The position numbers and the translations under genes are program-made. Under the pieces are notes generated by a model. It had not been told where the DNA came from. It was given only the letters and a program-made list of their open reading frames with translations, and made no database searches. From contig JAAOOA010000181.1 of the NCBI GenBank assembly GCA_012861695.1, positions 1-64,000 of the forward strand: a DNA stretch of 64,000 bases, in the 5' to 3' direction. Below, one piece after another: positions 1-13,179 of the stretch. The number at the start of each line of letters is the position of its first letter. The first letter of the stretch is position 1. The DNA is from Trematomus loennbergii. Lineage: Eukaryota > Chordata > Actinopteri > Perciformes > Nototheniidae.

Positions 1-79
1 GTAGGTACCTTAACCCCAATTTATTGTAATTTTTAACTCTATTTGGAGATCAAATATATATAATAAAAAAATAATCACT

Positions 80-325
80 ATGAAGAATAAACTATATCCA
101 ATAAAGAGATGTTATTTCTTTGAATTGTTTATTCAGTTATTTCTCACATGTTGGATTATTGGCTGGTATTGGTTATTGGCCAGAATGGTAATTTCCCTGA
201 TTTTAGACAATTTATGGCCTCCTGATTCTCTAATAGATATAAAGATATTTGTTCTCCTTTATTCAAGAAAATATATATTTACTTCTAAACGTGATTTTAT
301 GCGGGTGGAGGGAGTTAAATATTAG
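80..325 (+). repeat. Duplicated small open frame (81 codons), probably not a gene
   Basis: An ATG-started frame with a hydrophobic middle (IQLFLTCWIIGWYW) that could form one membrane segment. A related copy with the same frame lies at 17776-17946. Over about 190 aligned bases I count five differences, three silent and two changing residues (W to R, N to H). The 3' half diverges completely. It has no homology I recognise, no clear promoter and no splice context. It is most simply a duplicated stretch of lectin-gene flank that happens to be open. Confidence 0.35.
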
Positions 326-1108
326 TTAAATATAACATTAGTGCGTGTGATTGTAGTGTGTGTGTCTGTGTGTGTGTGTGCGTGCGCATGTGTGTGTTTG
401 TGTGTATTGTTATTTTTCTTTGTCTAAAATTAGTAATTATGTCAATACTTAAAGTGGAATTTGTACAAATGTGTGTTTTTTATGAAATGTGGTTGCTTAT
501 GGTAATATTCTTTTAATTTAAAATACAGAATACCTTTGATCACATTTTGTTTTCATCCTATCCAAAGAGAGGAGATGTATTGTGCCAGATTTAGCCTCTA
601 CTTCATTTCTACTGAAGGAAGCATCTGCATACTCCCTCAAAACCCTGAATGTGCCTTTCTAACTTTATGCAAACTCGAAAGGACTTTAATATTATATCTG
701 ATTCCTTAAAACGACATGAGTGAATGGGAATGGACGCTCATCGCTCTTTGGTCCGTAATACAATAAAGGGGACATGATCAAATAGGAATATAATTATCTT
801 TTAAATAACGTTAACTAAAGGGAACAATCTATTTGACACAGCTGAAGCTCTGGCCTTCCTTAAAAACTAACTCATTTAATAAAAATCACAGTTGTATTAC
901 ACACAATGCACTGTTTTTTGAGAACAACAATTAGTAACTAATGCACCATAATACATTCTGACGAAAAATAAAATGATTATGAATACAAATAAATAAAAGA
1001 AACGCAAAAATACACAAACACACACACATACATACACACACACTCGCGAGCTTCCCCCAGACCAGTAATCCAAACAAAAATATTTTCCCTCAATCAGATC
1101 GATGGATA

Positions 1109-1183
1109 ATTTTGAGAAAAAGGCCTTCAAAGTTTCCTCTTCTCTGAAAGAAGAGGAAACATTGAAGGCCTTTTTCTCAAAAT
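1109..1183. repeat. 34-bp inverted repeat (hairpin), copy 1
   Basis: Arms 1109-1142 and 1150-1183 are reverse complements with one mismatch, around a 7-base loop (tctgaaa). An RNA from either strand would fold into a long, almost perfect stem, of a size compatible with a miRNA-like precursor or a palindromic mini-transposon. No element ends or target-site duplication are visible. Confidence 0.9.
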
Positions 1184-1577
1184 GATGACTCGGTGATAGT
1201 CATTATATAATGTGACATATTTCGCTTAATATTTGGAGTACAACAACAATCCTGATATCATTAGAAAGCTAGGAATCTCCTCTTTCTAACATTGTATACA
1301 ACTCAAAATGTGTCTTCGGGTCAATGCGACTGATTTCGATAGAGCAGGTCACATATACACTTGGTATTAAAATGGTTTTGAATGGCTGCCAGAGTTTATG
1401 TTGTTCATTTCACTCTGTAAGTGATGTTGGTCACCACTGTTTCTGTCAGGTGTGAACCAGGCTACCCACTTGAGTTTGAAGGATTTTTAAAAACAGTATA
1501 TTTATAAATAACTATCACTTTCGTTATCTGACTTGGTGTGGACTGACCTGTTAGTCTTATTCACTGTCAACAAAAAA

Positions 1578-1578
<1 letters not shown>

Positions 1579-1635
<57 letters not shown>
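1579..1635 (+). repeat. (TG)n microsatellite, 5' side of RLE retrotransposon
   Basis: Pure TG run of about 57 bases. The retrotransposon begins directly after it. Confidence 0.95.
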
Positions 1636-5325
<3,690 letters not shown>

Positions 5326-5439
5326 TTTTATTTCTTGAATGTTTAGAAAGTAGGGGAACGTTTAAACTTTGTAGAAAAATAGCTGTATCAAGTTTTTTTA
5401 AACAGATCCCCAAATGGTCTTTTCAGCTGTGTGGTTATT

Positions 5440-5484
5440 ATTTGCCTAATATGCAAAGGATTGTTGCCTCTGACCAATTTGCAT
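5440..5484 (+). promoter_or_regulatory. Lectin A promoter remnant, copy 1
   Basis: The stretch atttgcctaatatgcaaagg...ttgcctctgacc matches the region 13855-13894 upstream of lectin B exon 1 with a short gap. It contains ATTTGCAT (5477-5484), an octamer (POU) motif on the reverse strand. The exon 1 that should follow is absent; the antisense LINE begins about 30 bases later. Homology is seen; promoter role is inferred from position at lectin B. Confidence 0.5.
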
Positions 5485-5514
5485 GGAGCCAGAGGACGCA
5501 TCAGACTTCATGAT

Positions 5515-6571
5515 GCATCATCATAATAGATTGATTTACTAGCATAGTAATTGGTTTTATTAGACTGTCAATATGTGTTTTTATGAAGTTGGTGTCTAAA
5601 TCATCTGCATATAGCCTGAGTACCTTTTAACCCTAAGATTATATTTTTTACCTCAACCTCTCTGTTACCTTTCGCACCTTCAATTATATTGATGAAAAGT
5701 TTGCTTTGGCCTGTCTTATTGTTTGAGTTACCTTATTACGAGCATGAGTACATTTATGTCTGTCAGTGGATAGTCCGGATTTTAAGCTCTGCTTTAATAG
5801 TTGGTCTCTAGATTTAATCAAATTCCTGCACTGTAGATTCAGCCAGGGAAGATGATGTTCCTTCCTGTCCCTAACTGACCCTCTCCTTGAGAAGGAAGAC
5901 ATTGCATCATAAATATGAGATATAAACAGAGGACAGAGTGTCCCCCCAATTAATAATTTTCACTGCCTCCATAAAACGTTGTTGCAGGTTTTTGGGGATG
6001 AAGCGTGAACCCAAGGCAGGGGTTTTAGGCGTGGCCATGAACCTTTTTTTTGTGAGTTTCCTGGCAAAAGAACAAGATTATGGTCAGAAAGACCAGTCAG
6101 GAAGTTGTAGGTTTTAACTATTCTGTCAGCTTTGTTTGTAAATAATAAATCTATCATAGTCTTGGAGGTTTTGGTTATTCTAGTCGGTTGATCCATTAGT
6201 TGTATTAAGTTGTGTTTATCCGTGATCCGTTTTAAGCTTTTTCTATTTTGTCTGTCATTCCAGTTAATATTAAAGTCTCCTACAATAATTAGCTCTTTGT
6301 TGGAGTCACAGGAATTCAGCAGGAGTTTTACCTGGTCATAGAAATCCACCTTAGCGGTGGGTTGTCGATACAGGCAAATCATGGTGAGGGACATTTCCTC
6401 AGATAGTGTGATTTCCACACCAACACAATCAAACTCAATATTAGCTGGGAGTGCAATCTCCCTACAAGTAAAGGTATTCCTCACATAAAGCAACACACCC
6501 CCTCCTTTTCCCTTCAGTATGTCCTTCCTAACCACATGATATCCTGACATAGATACAAGAGTGGATGGTGA
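5515..6571 (-). pseudogene. L2/jockey-type LINE fragment: AP endonuclease and linker, copy 1
   Basis: Read on the minus strand: GGGVLLYVRN, IVGDFNINW, MIDLLFTN and SDHNLVL are the hallmarks of the exonuclease-endonuclease-phosphatase domain that nicks target DNA in L2/CR1/Rex-type LINEs. After a frame break near 6050 the linker follows (RKEHHLPWLN, RDQLLKQ, TQTIRQAKANF). After another break there is a further stretch resembling EGAKGN and SLIKPITMLVNQS, the region just before RT. RT itself is missing. The 5' end of the fragment meets the repeat at 6572. Confidence 0.8.
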
Positions 6572-7284
6572 TGTTAGAAATTAAAATCAATGTTTTATGG
6601 CATAATTTAGTCTAAAACATACCGTCAGTTTAAAAGCAGTCTTATGAAGAACTCATTGATTTCAGTATTGTGTTCACACCTTAAAAGGTGTGAAAGGAGG
6701 GATTGTTAGAAATTAAAATCAATGTTGATGTGGCGTAATTTGAATGAAATGCACTGTATTTCATTTAAATCTGTTTTATTCTGAAAACCGAAGATTCACA
6801 TGTGACTTCCAGTTTTTCGCTGGTGAATTTCGTCATTTCCGGTTAGCATTAGCTTGTGGCGAAATGCTACGTTTTCAAACCGTGAATTGAAGGTGAAATA
6901 ACGTGATGTTGTACACTAAACACCCTGAGTTTAACACTCATTTATTGACGCTGGAATGAGGTTTATTAGGGAATGTTTAGATGACCACAGACATCAGAGT
7001 GATGTAATTTAGCAGCAGAAACCGACAGGATTTGCATTGGACACGCCCCGTCGACGCCGGCCAATAGGAGAAGACTACAGGTCTTACCCGGGAGACCCAA
7101 GAAGGATCTCGCTCTCTCCTTGCCCCGAGCTGACCCGGTGTAGGTACCATATGTGTTCGGCCTACCATATGTGTTCGGGGTCCGTTACGCTTACCAATGA
7201 CGTCACGCATTGGCTGTACGGTAACCCAAGAGGACATTTTACACGGTCAAATTCCGAATGTATTGAAACTCCAGACTCAACATA
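6572..7284. other. Unclassified repeat-rich interval, copy 1
   Basis: A roughly 40-base word starting tgttagaaattaaaatc occurs at 6572 and again at 6704. The second is preceded by a purine-rich tract (aaaggaggga) and by a palindrome with 10-base arms (TTCACACCTT, 6671-6692). A CCAAT motif (7063-7067) lies in a GC-richer part, and TACCATATGTGTTCGG is repeated in tandem at 7145 and 7163. It could be a decayed LTR or MITE; no protein is visible. Copies lie at 32596-33308 and 58644-59357. Confidence 0.45.
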
Positions 7285-7480
7285 AGAGCTTGAGCCTCTT
7301 CGGGGGGTGCTAACATTTAAACATACACTTCATTCTTTACTTTGTCCGTTATTATATGTAGAAGATATTACTTTTTTCTCCGTCATGTTGTTTCCATAGC
7401 AACAACTTCAAAATAAATAAATCTAAATAGATGTGTGTTCTACACACCAAAATACGTTATTTGAACACCCCTCTCGATCG
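7285..7480. mobile_element. Diverged copy of hAT-type MITE interior
   Basis: From agagcttgagcctcttcgggggg onward this matches the inside of the element at 7795-8373 (about 7929-8090), including the block around the X-box-like GTTTCCATAGCAAC (7390-7403). Terminal repeats are not visible. The copies near 33308-33500 and 59358-59555 are the same. Confidence 0.55.
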
Positions 7481-7794
7481 ATTTACAAAATAACAATAGT
7501 ATGGCCCGCCCTAATACACCAACGCAGTTTTTAAAGATATACATTTTTCAACACAGAATCATTTACCATTACACTATATCCAATCATTTTACGAGTCAGA
7601 AAATGCTATATGTTCATTGCAGTTATTGTTTATTGAATTAGATTACCATGAGCTCAACATAATTATGTAGAGTACAAGTCCACAGCCAAGAAATGTTATT
7701 TGCATTTCATTTTATTTATTATTTATTTATGAATTATGGAATTATGGAATTCTAACACTGGAGTTTGTTATTATTTACTATAACTTTATTATAG

Positions 7795-8373
7795 TAGGGC
7801 TGTACCCGATTATCCGTTCGTTGGAGTACTATTTCGGGTTTCAATTTCGTTATTCGGATATTCGTTTTGTTTGTTTTTTCCCCGTTTTTTTTCAAATTGA
7901 ATTGATTGAAATCTCCAATATCAACGTTAGAGCTTGTGCTTCTTCGGGGGGTGCTAACACTTAACCATAAACGTTATCGTTTACTTTCTCCGTCTTTATA
8001 TGTAGATATTACTTTTCTCCGTTAAACTCTGTCACGTTGTTTCCAAAGCAACAACAACTTCCTGTCAACTGCGCTAACTCTCCTTCAAAATAAAAGCATG
8101 TCCATAAATAGGAAACCAAGCCAAATTACACTTAAGACGTATACAACTGCAACGAAAGTATCAAACACAATGCGATATCCTTTTCAATTTCAAAGAACAC
8201 AAATTGGGTTACATTAACAAATAACTATAAAACAACAATACTGTAGAATAACAAAATGAATGCCGTGAATACACCGAAATACACGTGTTGAAGCAGTTCG
8301 CTGCTGATTACTACGCCCCCCGCATTACTACCGAATATCCGGAGCCCGAAAAATGGTATTCGGGACAGCCCTA
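7795..8373. mobile_element. Non-autonomous hAT-type element (TAGGGCTGTACCCGA ends), copy 1
   Basis: Left end tagggctgtacccga and right end ttcgggacagccctaga-like form terminal inverted repeats with a small gap. The length is about 579 bp and there is no transposase. The inside is rich in TTCG-type words. No clear 8-bp target duplication. A 133-codon minus-strand frame runs through its right part but is not a known protein. Confidence 0.65.
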
Positions 8374-8790
8374 GATCATTCTGCTTCAGTTTGTGGGCTA
8401 CAGCCAGTTTATGGTAGCAGCACGTTAACAGCTTCATCCTTTGATCAGACCCCCGTATACCCCAGTCAGCGCCCCTAGGCTTTACCCCAGTGCCGTTGTT
8501 GACAGTGGAGCAGTCAAAGCTAGCTGGTGTTTTATGGATCTCTGCCGATAGGCTGCTAGCCATCGGCACGGAGCCATCGGCGCTGCAGTCCTCCGATGGT
8601 GTTAGGCCTGCTAGGCCAGCAGCCATCAGCGCGAGACCACCGAGACCCGCCGGCAGAGCTAGCTGTTCAGCTAGCCGGCTTCTTCTGAAGCCAGTCCGGT
8701 GGTGTCCGGTGGTGTCCGGTGGTGCGAGAATCTCCGTTGCTAGGCCGCTAGCCCTCGGTGCGGATCCGTAGTTCTCCGGTGGTGTGGAAG
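8374..8790 (+). repeat. GC-rich degenerate repeat, left part, copy 1
   Basis: GC-rich sequence unlike its AT-rich surroundings, built from diverged monomers of roughly 130 bases around the words ggatctc, gctagcc, ctccgatggtgt and gagacccgccgg. It includes a short tandem of ggtggtgtcc (8697-8725). It is split by the hAT element at 8791 and resumes at 9241. No gene is recognised. Copies: 34396-34812 and 60442-60858. Confidence 0.6.
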
Positions 8791-9240
8791 TAGGGCTGTG
8801 CGATTATGGCAAAAATCATAATCACGATTATTTTGGTCAATAATTGATATCACGATCATTAAATACGATTATTCATTGACTTTGAAAACATCCATTTATT
8901 GAACTTTAACACAAATACAAATGATAATTTGAACAGTGTCTTTTTAACTGTTGATTACCCTGAACATATAATTCAACTGAAAAACTAATACAAAAATAAA
9001 TTATATCAAAAAATAAATACCAATAAACAAGATCAACAAATATTTTGGAGCACACTTCAACAAGCTACTAAACATATATAAATATGATAAATACAAATGA
9101 ATTAGACTAAAATAAATTAGATCAAATATGTCACAACCAAGCAAAGCAAAATAATCGTTTTTTTCGATTATGTTGTTTTCGTAATTGTGGCAGGCCAAAA
9201 TCGTAATTGCGATTAAAATACGATTAATTGCACAGCCCTA
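8791..9240. mobile_element. Non-autonomous hAT element with 8-bp TSD, copy 1
   Basis: A 450-bp element with inverted ends TAGGGCTGTGCGATTA and TAATTGCACAGCCCTA. It is flanked by an exact 8-base duplication tgtggaag (8783-8790 and 9241-9248), the hAT signature. It is AT-rich inside, with ATCG-type words near both ends. No transposase. Confidence 0.88.
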
Positions 9241-9413
9241 TGTGGAAGCTATCCGTCCTCCTCTGAAGCCAGCCGGCGGTGTGTGGATCTCCGCTGCTCG
9301 GCCACCAGCCCTCGGCGTGGACCCGTAGTCCTCCGGTGGTGTGGTCCTGCTGCTAGGCCGGCAGCCGGCGGCGCGAGACCGCAGAGACCCGCCGGTGGTG
9401 CTAGCTGCTCAGG
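9241..9413 (+). repeat. GC-rich degenerate repeat, right part, copy 1
   Basis: Continues the repeat left of the hAT element and aligns with 8535-8670 (ggatctc, ccagccctcgg, gtagtcctccggtggtgt, gagacccgccgg, gctagctg). It stops exactly where lectin A exon 2 begins, so it has replaced the 5' part of that exon. Copies: 35264-35436 and 61310-61482. Confidence 0.6.
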
Positions 9414-10476
9414 ATGGAGGTTGTGAAGCTCCTGAACAACATGGCAGGCCAATACAACCAAGTGAGGTCACTTTTCTCTGTCTTTCGATTAAAATGAATT
9501 ACATTTATTTTAGAGTCAAATTTTAAACTGACAGATTATTACAGAAAGCTGAAAACAGAGTTGTAAAAAATATTAAGCCCAAGCCAGCGTAAAATACTGA
9601 AATAAAGTTGAAGAGGTTCAGAGTAGCAAGGCTTTAGATGAATGTTGACTTGAGGGGATTCCCATTAGATCACCATGTACCAAGGCTGGTCTCATGAAGG
9701 CAAAACATGTCTCTTTAATAAACACATACATTTCCTTGAGCAGCTTTAAAAGCTAGATCAGGGTGTTAGTTTTTAAAACATTTAATGTTTCTTTCAGTCA
9801 GCCTGGAAAGGGCTGTATGAGGACGTGGTCACCTGGAGGTGGTCACTGTCAGACCCAAGCTTCTACAAACCGGGGGAGATGGAGTTCAGACGATGGGGGT
9901 CTGGACAACCAGGCAACACTGTGACAGAACGATGCTCAATGATTTGTTCTCCTCATGGACTATGGGATGATGTTGTTTGAGACAACCGCTACTGCGCAGT
10001 CTGCTGTGAGGTCACAGGTAAGAATATTCATTTCAGATTATTTTGAAGCTTCTGAAAGTATATTATTATTATTATTATTCTATATCTGACAAATGGTTCC
10101 CAAACTTTTTTATATCTGAACTCTTACTTTTATTTAAATTCATGTGGAGAGACCGTTTAAAAACACTTTCAGATTATAATATCATACATGTTTATTTAAT
10201 ACATGTGTTCATTTATTGGTGTAATTCCTTATGTCTCAATGATTTCAATGTTACATTTATATTATAAAGGCATCAATACCACCACAGATGTGTGATTGAT
10301 GTCAGGCTGTATGTCGTGGTGCCTCTACTCAGCACTTCTCTGGCGTCCATTTTCAGGACCGAATGTGAGATTTCTCTCCACTGATGGTGTAATGACATGG
10401 ACTGAGGCCCAGAGCTACTGCAGAGAACACCACACAGACCTGGCCAGTGTGAGAAACCCGGCGGAGGAGCAAAATA
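9414..10476 (+). pseudogene. Lectin A: truncated C-type lectin pseudogene, copy 1
   Basis: Three exon pieces remain. Exon 2 end 9414-9461 ([15 protein letters not shown], donor gtgagg). Exon 3 9798-10017 (SAWKGLYED, TWRWSLSD, RRWGSGQPGN, GLWDDVV-stop-DNRYC; donor gtaaga). The start of exon 4 10357-10476 (MTWTEAQSYCREHHTDLASV). These are C-type lectin-like domain 1 and the opening of domain 2 of a fish mannose-receptor-like lectin. Exon 1, the exon 2 start, the rest of exon 4 and exons 5-6 are missing. A TGA at 9979-9981 stands where the family has a cysteine. The long loop reads QPG, not EPN or QPD, so canonical sugar binding was doubtful even when intact. Confidence 0.85.
10062..10079 (+). 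repeat. (TTA)n microsatellite in lectin A intron 3
   Basis: Six TTA-type units inside the intron; also at about 36085-36101 and 62130-62147. Confidence 0.7.
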
Positions 10477-10910
10477 ATTGTACACATAATTCATTTTCAC
10501 ATTTTTAGGGATAATAAATTAGGGAATTGGCTTCCATGACATGAGGATTTGATGCTTTACTTCATATATTGTCCTAAAAGTAATATGTTTTCTTCCTGTA
10601 ATATGTAAGAATATCTTCCAATTATTTCATAAAACACAATTATGCCGTCACCCAAATGGGGATGAAAACTTGAAGCAATTTCCCTAAAGATTGTATGACT
10701 ATTTTAATTACTGTAACAACTTCTAGGGGAAAATATTAATTATTGCCTTTTCTATCTTTCTAAATATTATGATTTGATGCTCCTTTTTTTTGTCATATAT
10801 GATAATATATATATATATATGTAATTAATTAATATTTTGCTGTTTTCAAAATAGAAATGTCCTCATGAAAAGCACTTTGGGATGCACCTTGCATGAAAGG
10901 TTCCATACAA
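10477..10910 (+). other. 3' flank of lectin A, homologous to the lectin B 3' flank
   Basis: Words such as 'tagggat', 'cttccatgacatgagg', 'gagaatatcttc' and 'gatttgatg' align in order with 17245-17760. Lectin A therefore lost everything between mid-exon 4 and this flank. A possible LINE/SINE tail (aaaagcactttgggatgc) starts at 10868. Copies: 36500-36931 and 62545-62977. Confidence 0.6.
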
Positions 10911-11696
10911 ATAAAGTAACTATTATTATTAATGTATTTATAATGTTTAACTTTTTCAGATCAAATAAAGGCAACGTGTCTTGATGTCATTGCGTCTGTT
11001 ACCGTGGACACGGAGTAGTCACAACGCTCCTGAAGTTAGCGTGCTAAACAGATCTTCAAACAAAACCCTTTTTATTTCTGTTTGGAGAACTGAGAAACGG
11101 CTCTGGTGTCCTTGTGTTCTTCCTGCCCTGCCCTGCTGTGTCTTGTGTTTGAGATTAGTTTTGCATGCTCATACCATCCTTACAGTGTTAAACTCTAACC
11201 AAAAGTAAAGCTGTTTTACTGTCAAACTTCTTTATAGTAAAGTACTGTTAACAGTTAATTGTGAATACAAAATGAATTATTACAGTGTGATACAAATTAT
11301 ATCATAACGTATAGACTTAGGGAGCAAGTATTGATTACCTTTCATTTTGATACTTTGAGTACTTGTTCCTGATTATAATCACATAATGCATGTATTTTAC
11401 TTGTAATGTGGTATTTGGACAGTGTTGATCTCATCCAAAGAGAACATACGTATTGTTCCAGGTTTAACGTCTGGGTTTTTTATCGTGCTGCTTTGACCTT
11501 TCTTACTTTATGCAAACAGAGTGATTTGAATGTTATATCAAAGCAAAATCAGTATACCCAAATGAACACTCTCAGATCTGATTTCAACACTTTGTGTCAA
11601 TGGGTCCACACCACATAGTGTACATTTAACCCTTTTTGCAGAGTAGGTACCTTAACCCCAATTTATTGTAATTTTCAACTCTATTTGGAGATCAAA
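10911..11696 (+). repeat. Block R (X/Y separator), copy 1 internal
   Basis: About 785 bp that is closely similar to 25300-26083. It starts with aataaagta and a TTATTATTA run and ends with gagatcaaat, after which the two copies diverge abruptly. It includes a CRE/X-box-like stretch near 10985-11030 and the recurring 'tccaaagagaaca' block near 11430. Short open frames in it are not conserved as protein and are not called. Confidence 0.85.
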
Positions 11697-11780
11697 TTAA
11701 AATTATATTTGTTCGTTTTTTCTCAACACAAGATAGTTGTTAACCACTGTCACTCCCATATTTACACTATAATGTGTAAA

Positions 11781-12089
11781 CAGAGGTGGGAAGTAACTAA
11801 GTACATTTACTCAAGTACTGTACTTAAGATATAATACCAACTTTGATAACACTTTAATGCATCAATAATTATAATCAAAACATATAATATATCTTTTTCT
11901 GAAATGGGCCAATCTGCAAATGAGTACTTTTACTTTTGGTACTTAAAGTATTTTCTGATGCCAATACTTTTCTACTTTTACTTGAGTAACATTTTGATTC
12001 CAGGACTTTTGCTTGTAACAGAGTATTTCTACACTCTGGTACTTCTACTTTTACTTAAGTACAAGTTCTGAGTAATTTTTCCACCTCTG
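11781..12089. mobile_element. hAT-type MITE (CAGAGGTGG ends), copy 1
   Basis: A 309-bp element with ends CAGAGGTGGGAAGTAAC and ATTTTTCCACCTCTG, full of 'acttaagtac' and 'tttactt' words, a very common teleost MITE. A 7-base duplication gtgtaaa flanks it (11774-11780, 12090-12096). It lies against the Ty3/gypsy remnant. Confidence 0.8.
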
Positions 12090-12096
12090 GTGTAAA

Positions 12097-13179
12097 TAAG
12101 CGCCATAGATCTTCTTCCTGGGGCCTCTCTTCCATCCAGCTGTCGGTTTAACTTGTCCCGACCGAAGCGTGAACCTTTTTTTCTTTGTGTCCAAGAAAGA
12201 CCACTCTCTGCGCCCCTGCATTGTAACAACATCACCATCAAAAACAAATATGCCCTCTGATCAACTCAGCCTTCGAACCACTACAGGAAGCCACCTTCTT
12301 CTAAAACTCAACCTCAGGAACGCCTACCAGCTGGTCCGTCAAGCAGACAAGTGGAAGACGCCCCACTAGGCCATTTAGAGTATCTAGAGATGCCATTCTG
12401 ACCAATACCAGCTGTCTTCCAGGCTCTGATGCACAATGTCCTCTGTGACATCCTGAACCGTTCAGTTTTTGTGTATCTTGTTGTCATCTTAATATTCTCA
12501 CGTACAATGTAGGAACACACCCAACATGTGCAGCAGGTTCTACAAAGGCTCCGTGAAAATAAACTGTTTGTCAAAGCAGAAATATGCTAATTTTTTTGGA
12601 TTCAGTTGATTTTCTGGGCTACCTCATCGAGCCAGAGCAGGTGAAAGCAGACCCAGAGAAGGACCAAGCTGTGGCACAATGCCCCAAACCTTCCAGCAGG
12701 ATGCAGCTCCAGCGTTTTTTGGGGTTTATATATTTTTGTTGTCGATATATCAGAGACTGTCGTGTGGCCATTCCTCTCAACCAACTCACCTCCCCAGCAA
12801 TCCATGTCTTGTGGACCCCAGGCTGATCCTGCCTTCTCAGAGCTGAAGAGACATTTCTTGTCAGCCTCTATTCTTACTCATGCTGACACATCTCTACAGT
12901 TTATTGTTGAGGTAGATGCTTGAAGACTGACAACTGCTGAGCGCAACTATGATGTTGGCAACAAGGAGCTGCTTGTGAAGCTTGCACTGGAAGAATGGAG
13001 GCACTGGCTGAGGGCTCTAAACATCCATTCCTTGTGTGGACACACAATAGGAACCTGGCCTACATAAAAACTGCCAAATGATTAAACTCTTGTCAAACCT
13101 GCTGGGCTTTCATTTTGGCAGATTCAACTTTACCTTTACCTATCGTTCCGATTCTAGAAACCTACAAACCTGTTTTTCC
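12097..13179 (+). pseudogene. Ty3/gypsy pol remnant (RT to RNase H), copy 1
   Basis: Pieces in several frames follow the order of a fish Ty3/gypsy polyprotein: FFVSKKDHSLRPC (RT start), VDFLGYLI and RFLGFIYF (RT thumb), then [14 protein letters not shown] and EEWRHWL with NLAYIKTAK (RNase H). The segment around the RT catalytic site is frameshifted, and stops follow VEVDA and KTAK. There is no gag, protease, integrase or LTR here. The 3' end is joined at about 13179 to a LINE. It is a decayed retrotransposon and clearly non-functional. Confidence 0.82.

Larger units (their letters stand above)
53..1578. other. AT-rich flank without a recognised gene
   Basis: Contains a small open frame at 80-325 (see separate entry), an impure (TG)n tract at 352-408, a diverged copy of the recurring 'tccaaagag' block at 555-700, an impure (CA)n run near 1014-1050 and the hairpin at 1109-1183. 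I see no splice-bounded exons and no recognisable protein. The same stretch recurs at 26084-27604 and 52132-53656. Confidence 0.7.

Noticed and set aside
897..1130. 77-codon minus-strand frame, also in copies 2 and 3
   Set aside because: It crosses an impure CA run and ends inside the hairpin; low complexity, no family resemblance.
6704..7315. A complete solo LTR with TGTTAG...CTAACA ends
   Set aside because: The supposed right end lies inside sequence that is homologous to the MITE at 7929-8090 and continues past it; no target duplication found.
8225..8626. 133-codon minus-strand frame identical in all copies
   Set aside because: It spans the join of a MITE and GC-rich repeat. Identity only reflects the recent duplication; no domain seen.
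10981..11208. 75-codon frame in block R (MMSLRLLPW...)
   Set aside because: The frame is lost in the other R copies (25373 onward) and no family is recognised.
12029..12574. Minus-strand frames near the Ty3/gypsy remnant
   Set aside because: They run antisense to the recognisable RT sequence and cross the MITE border.
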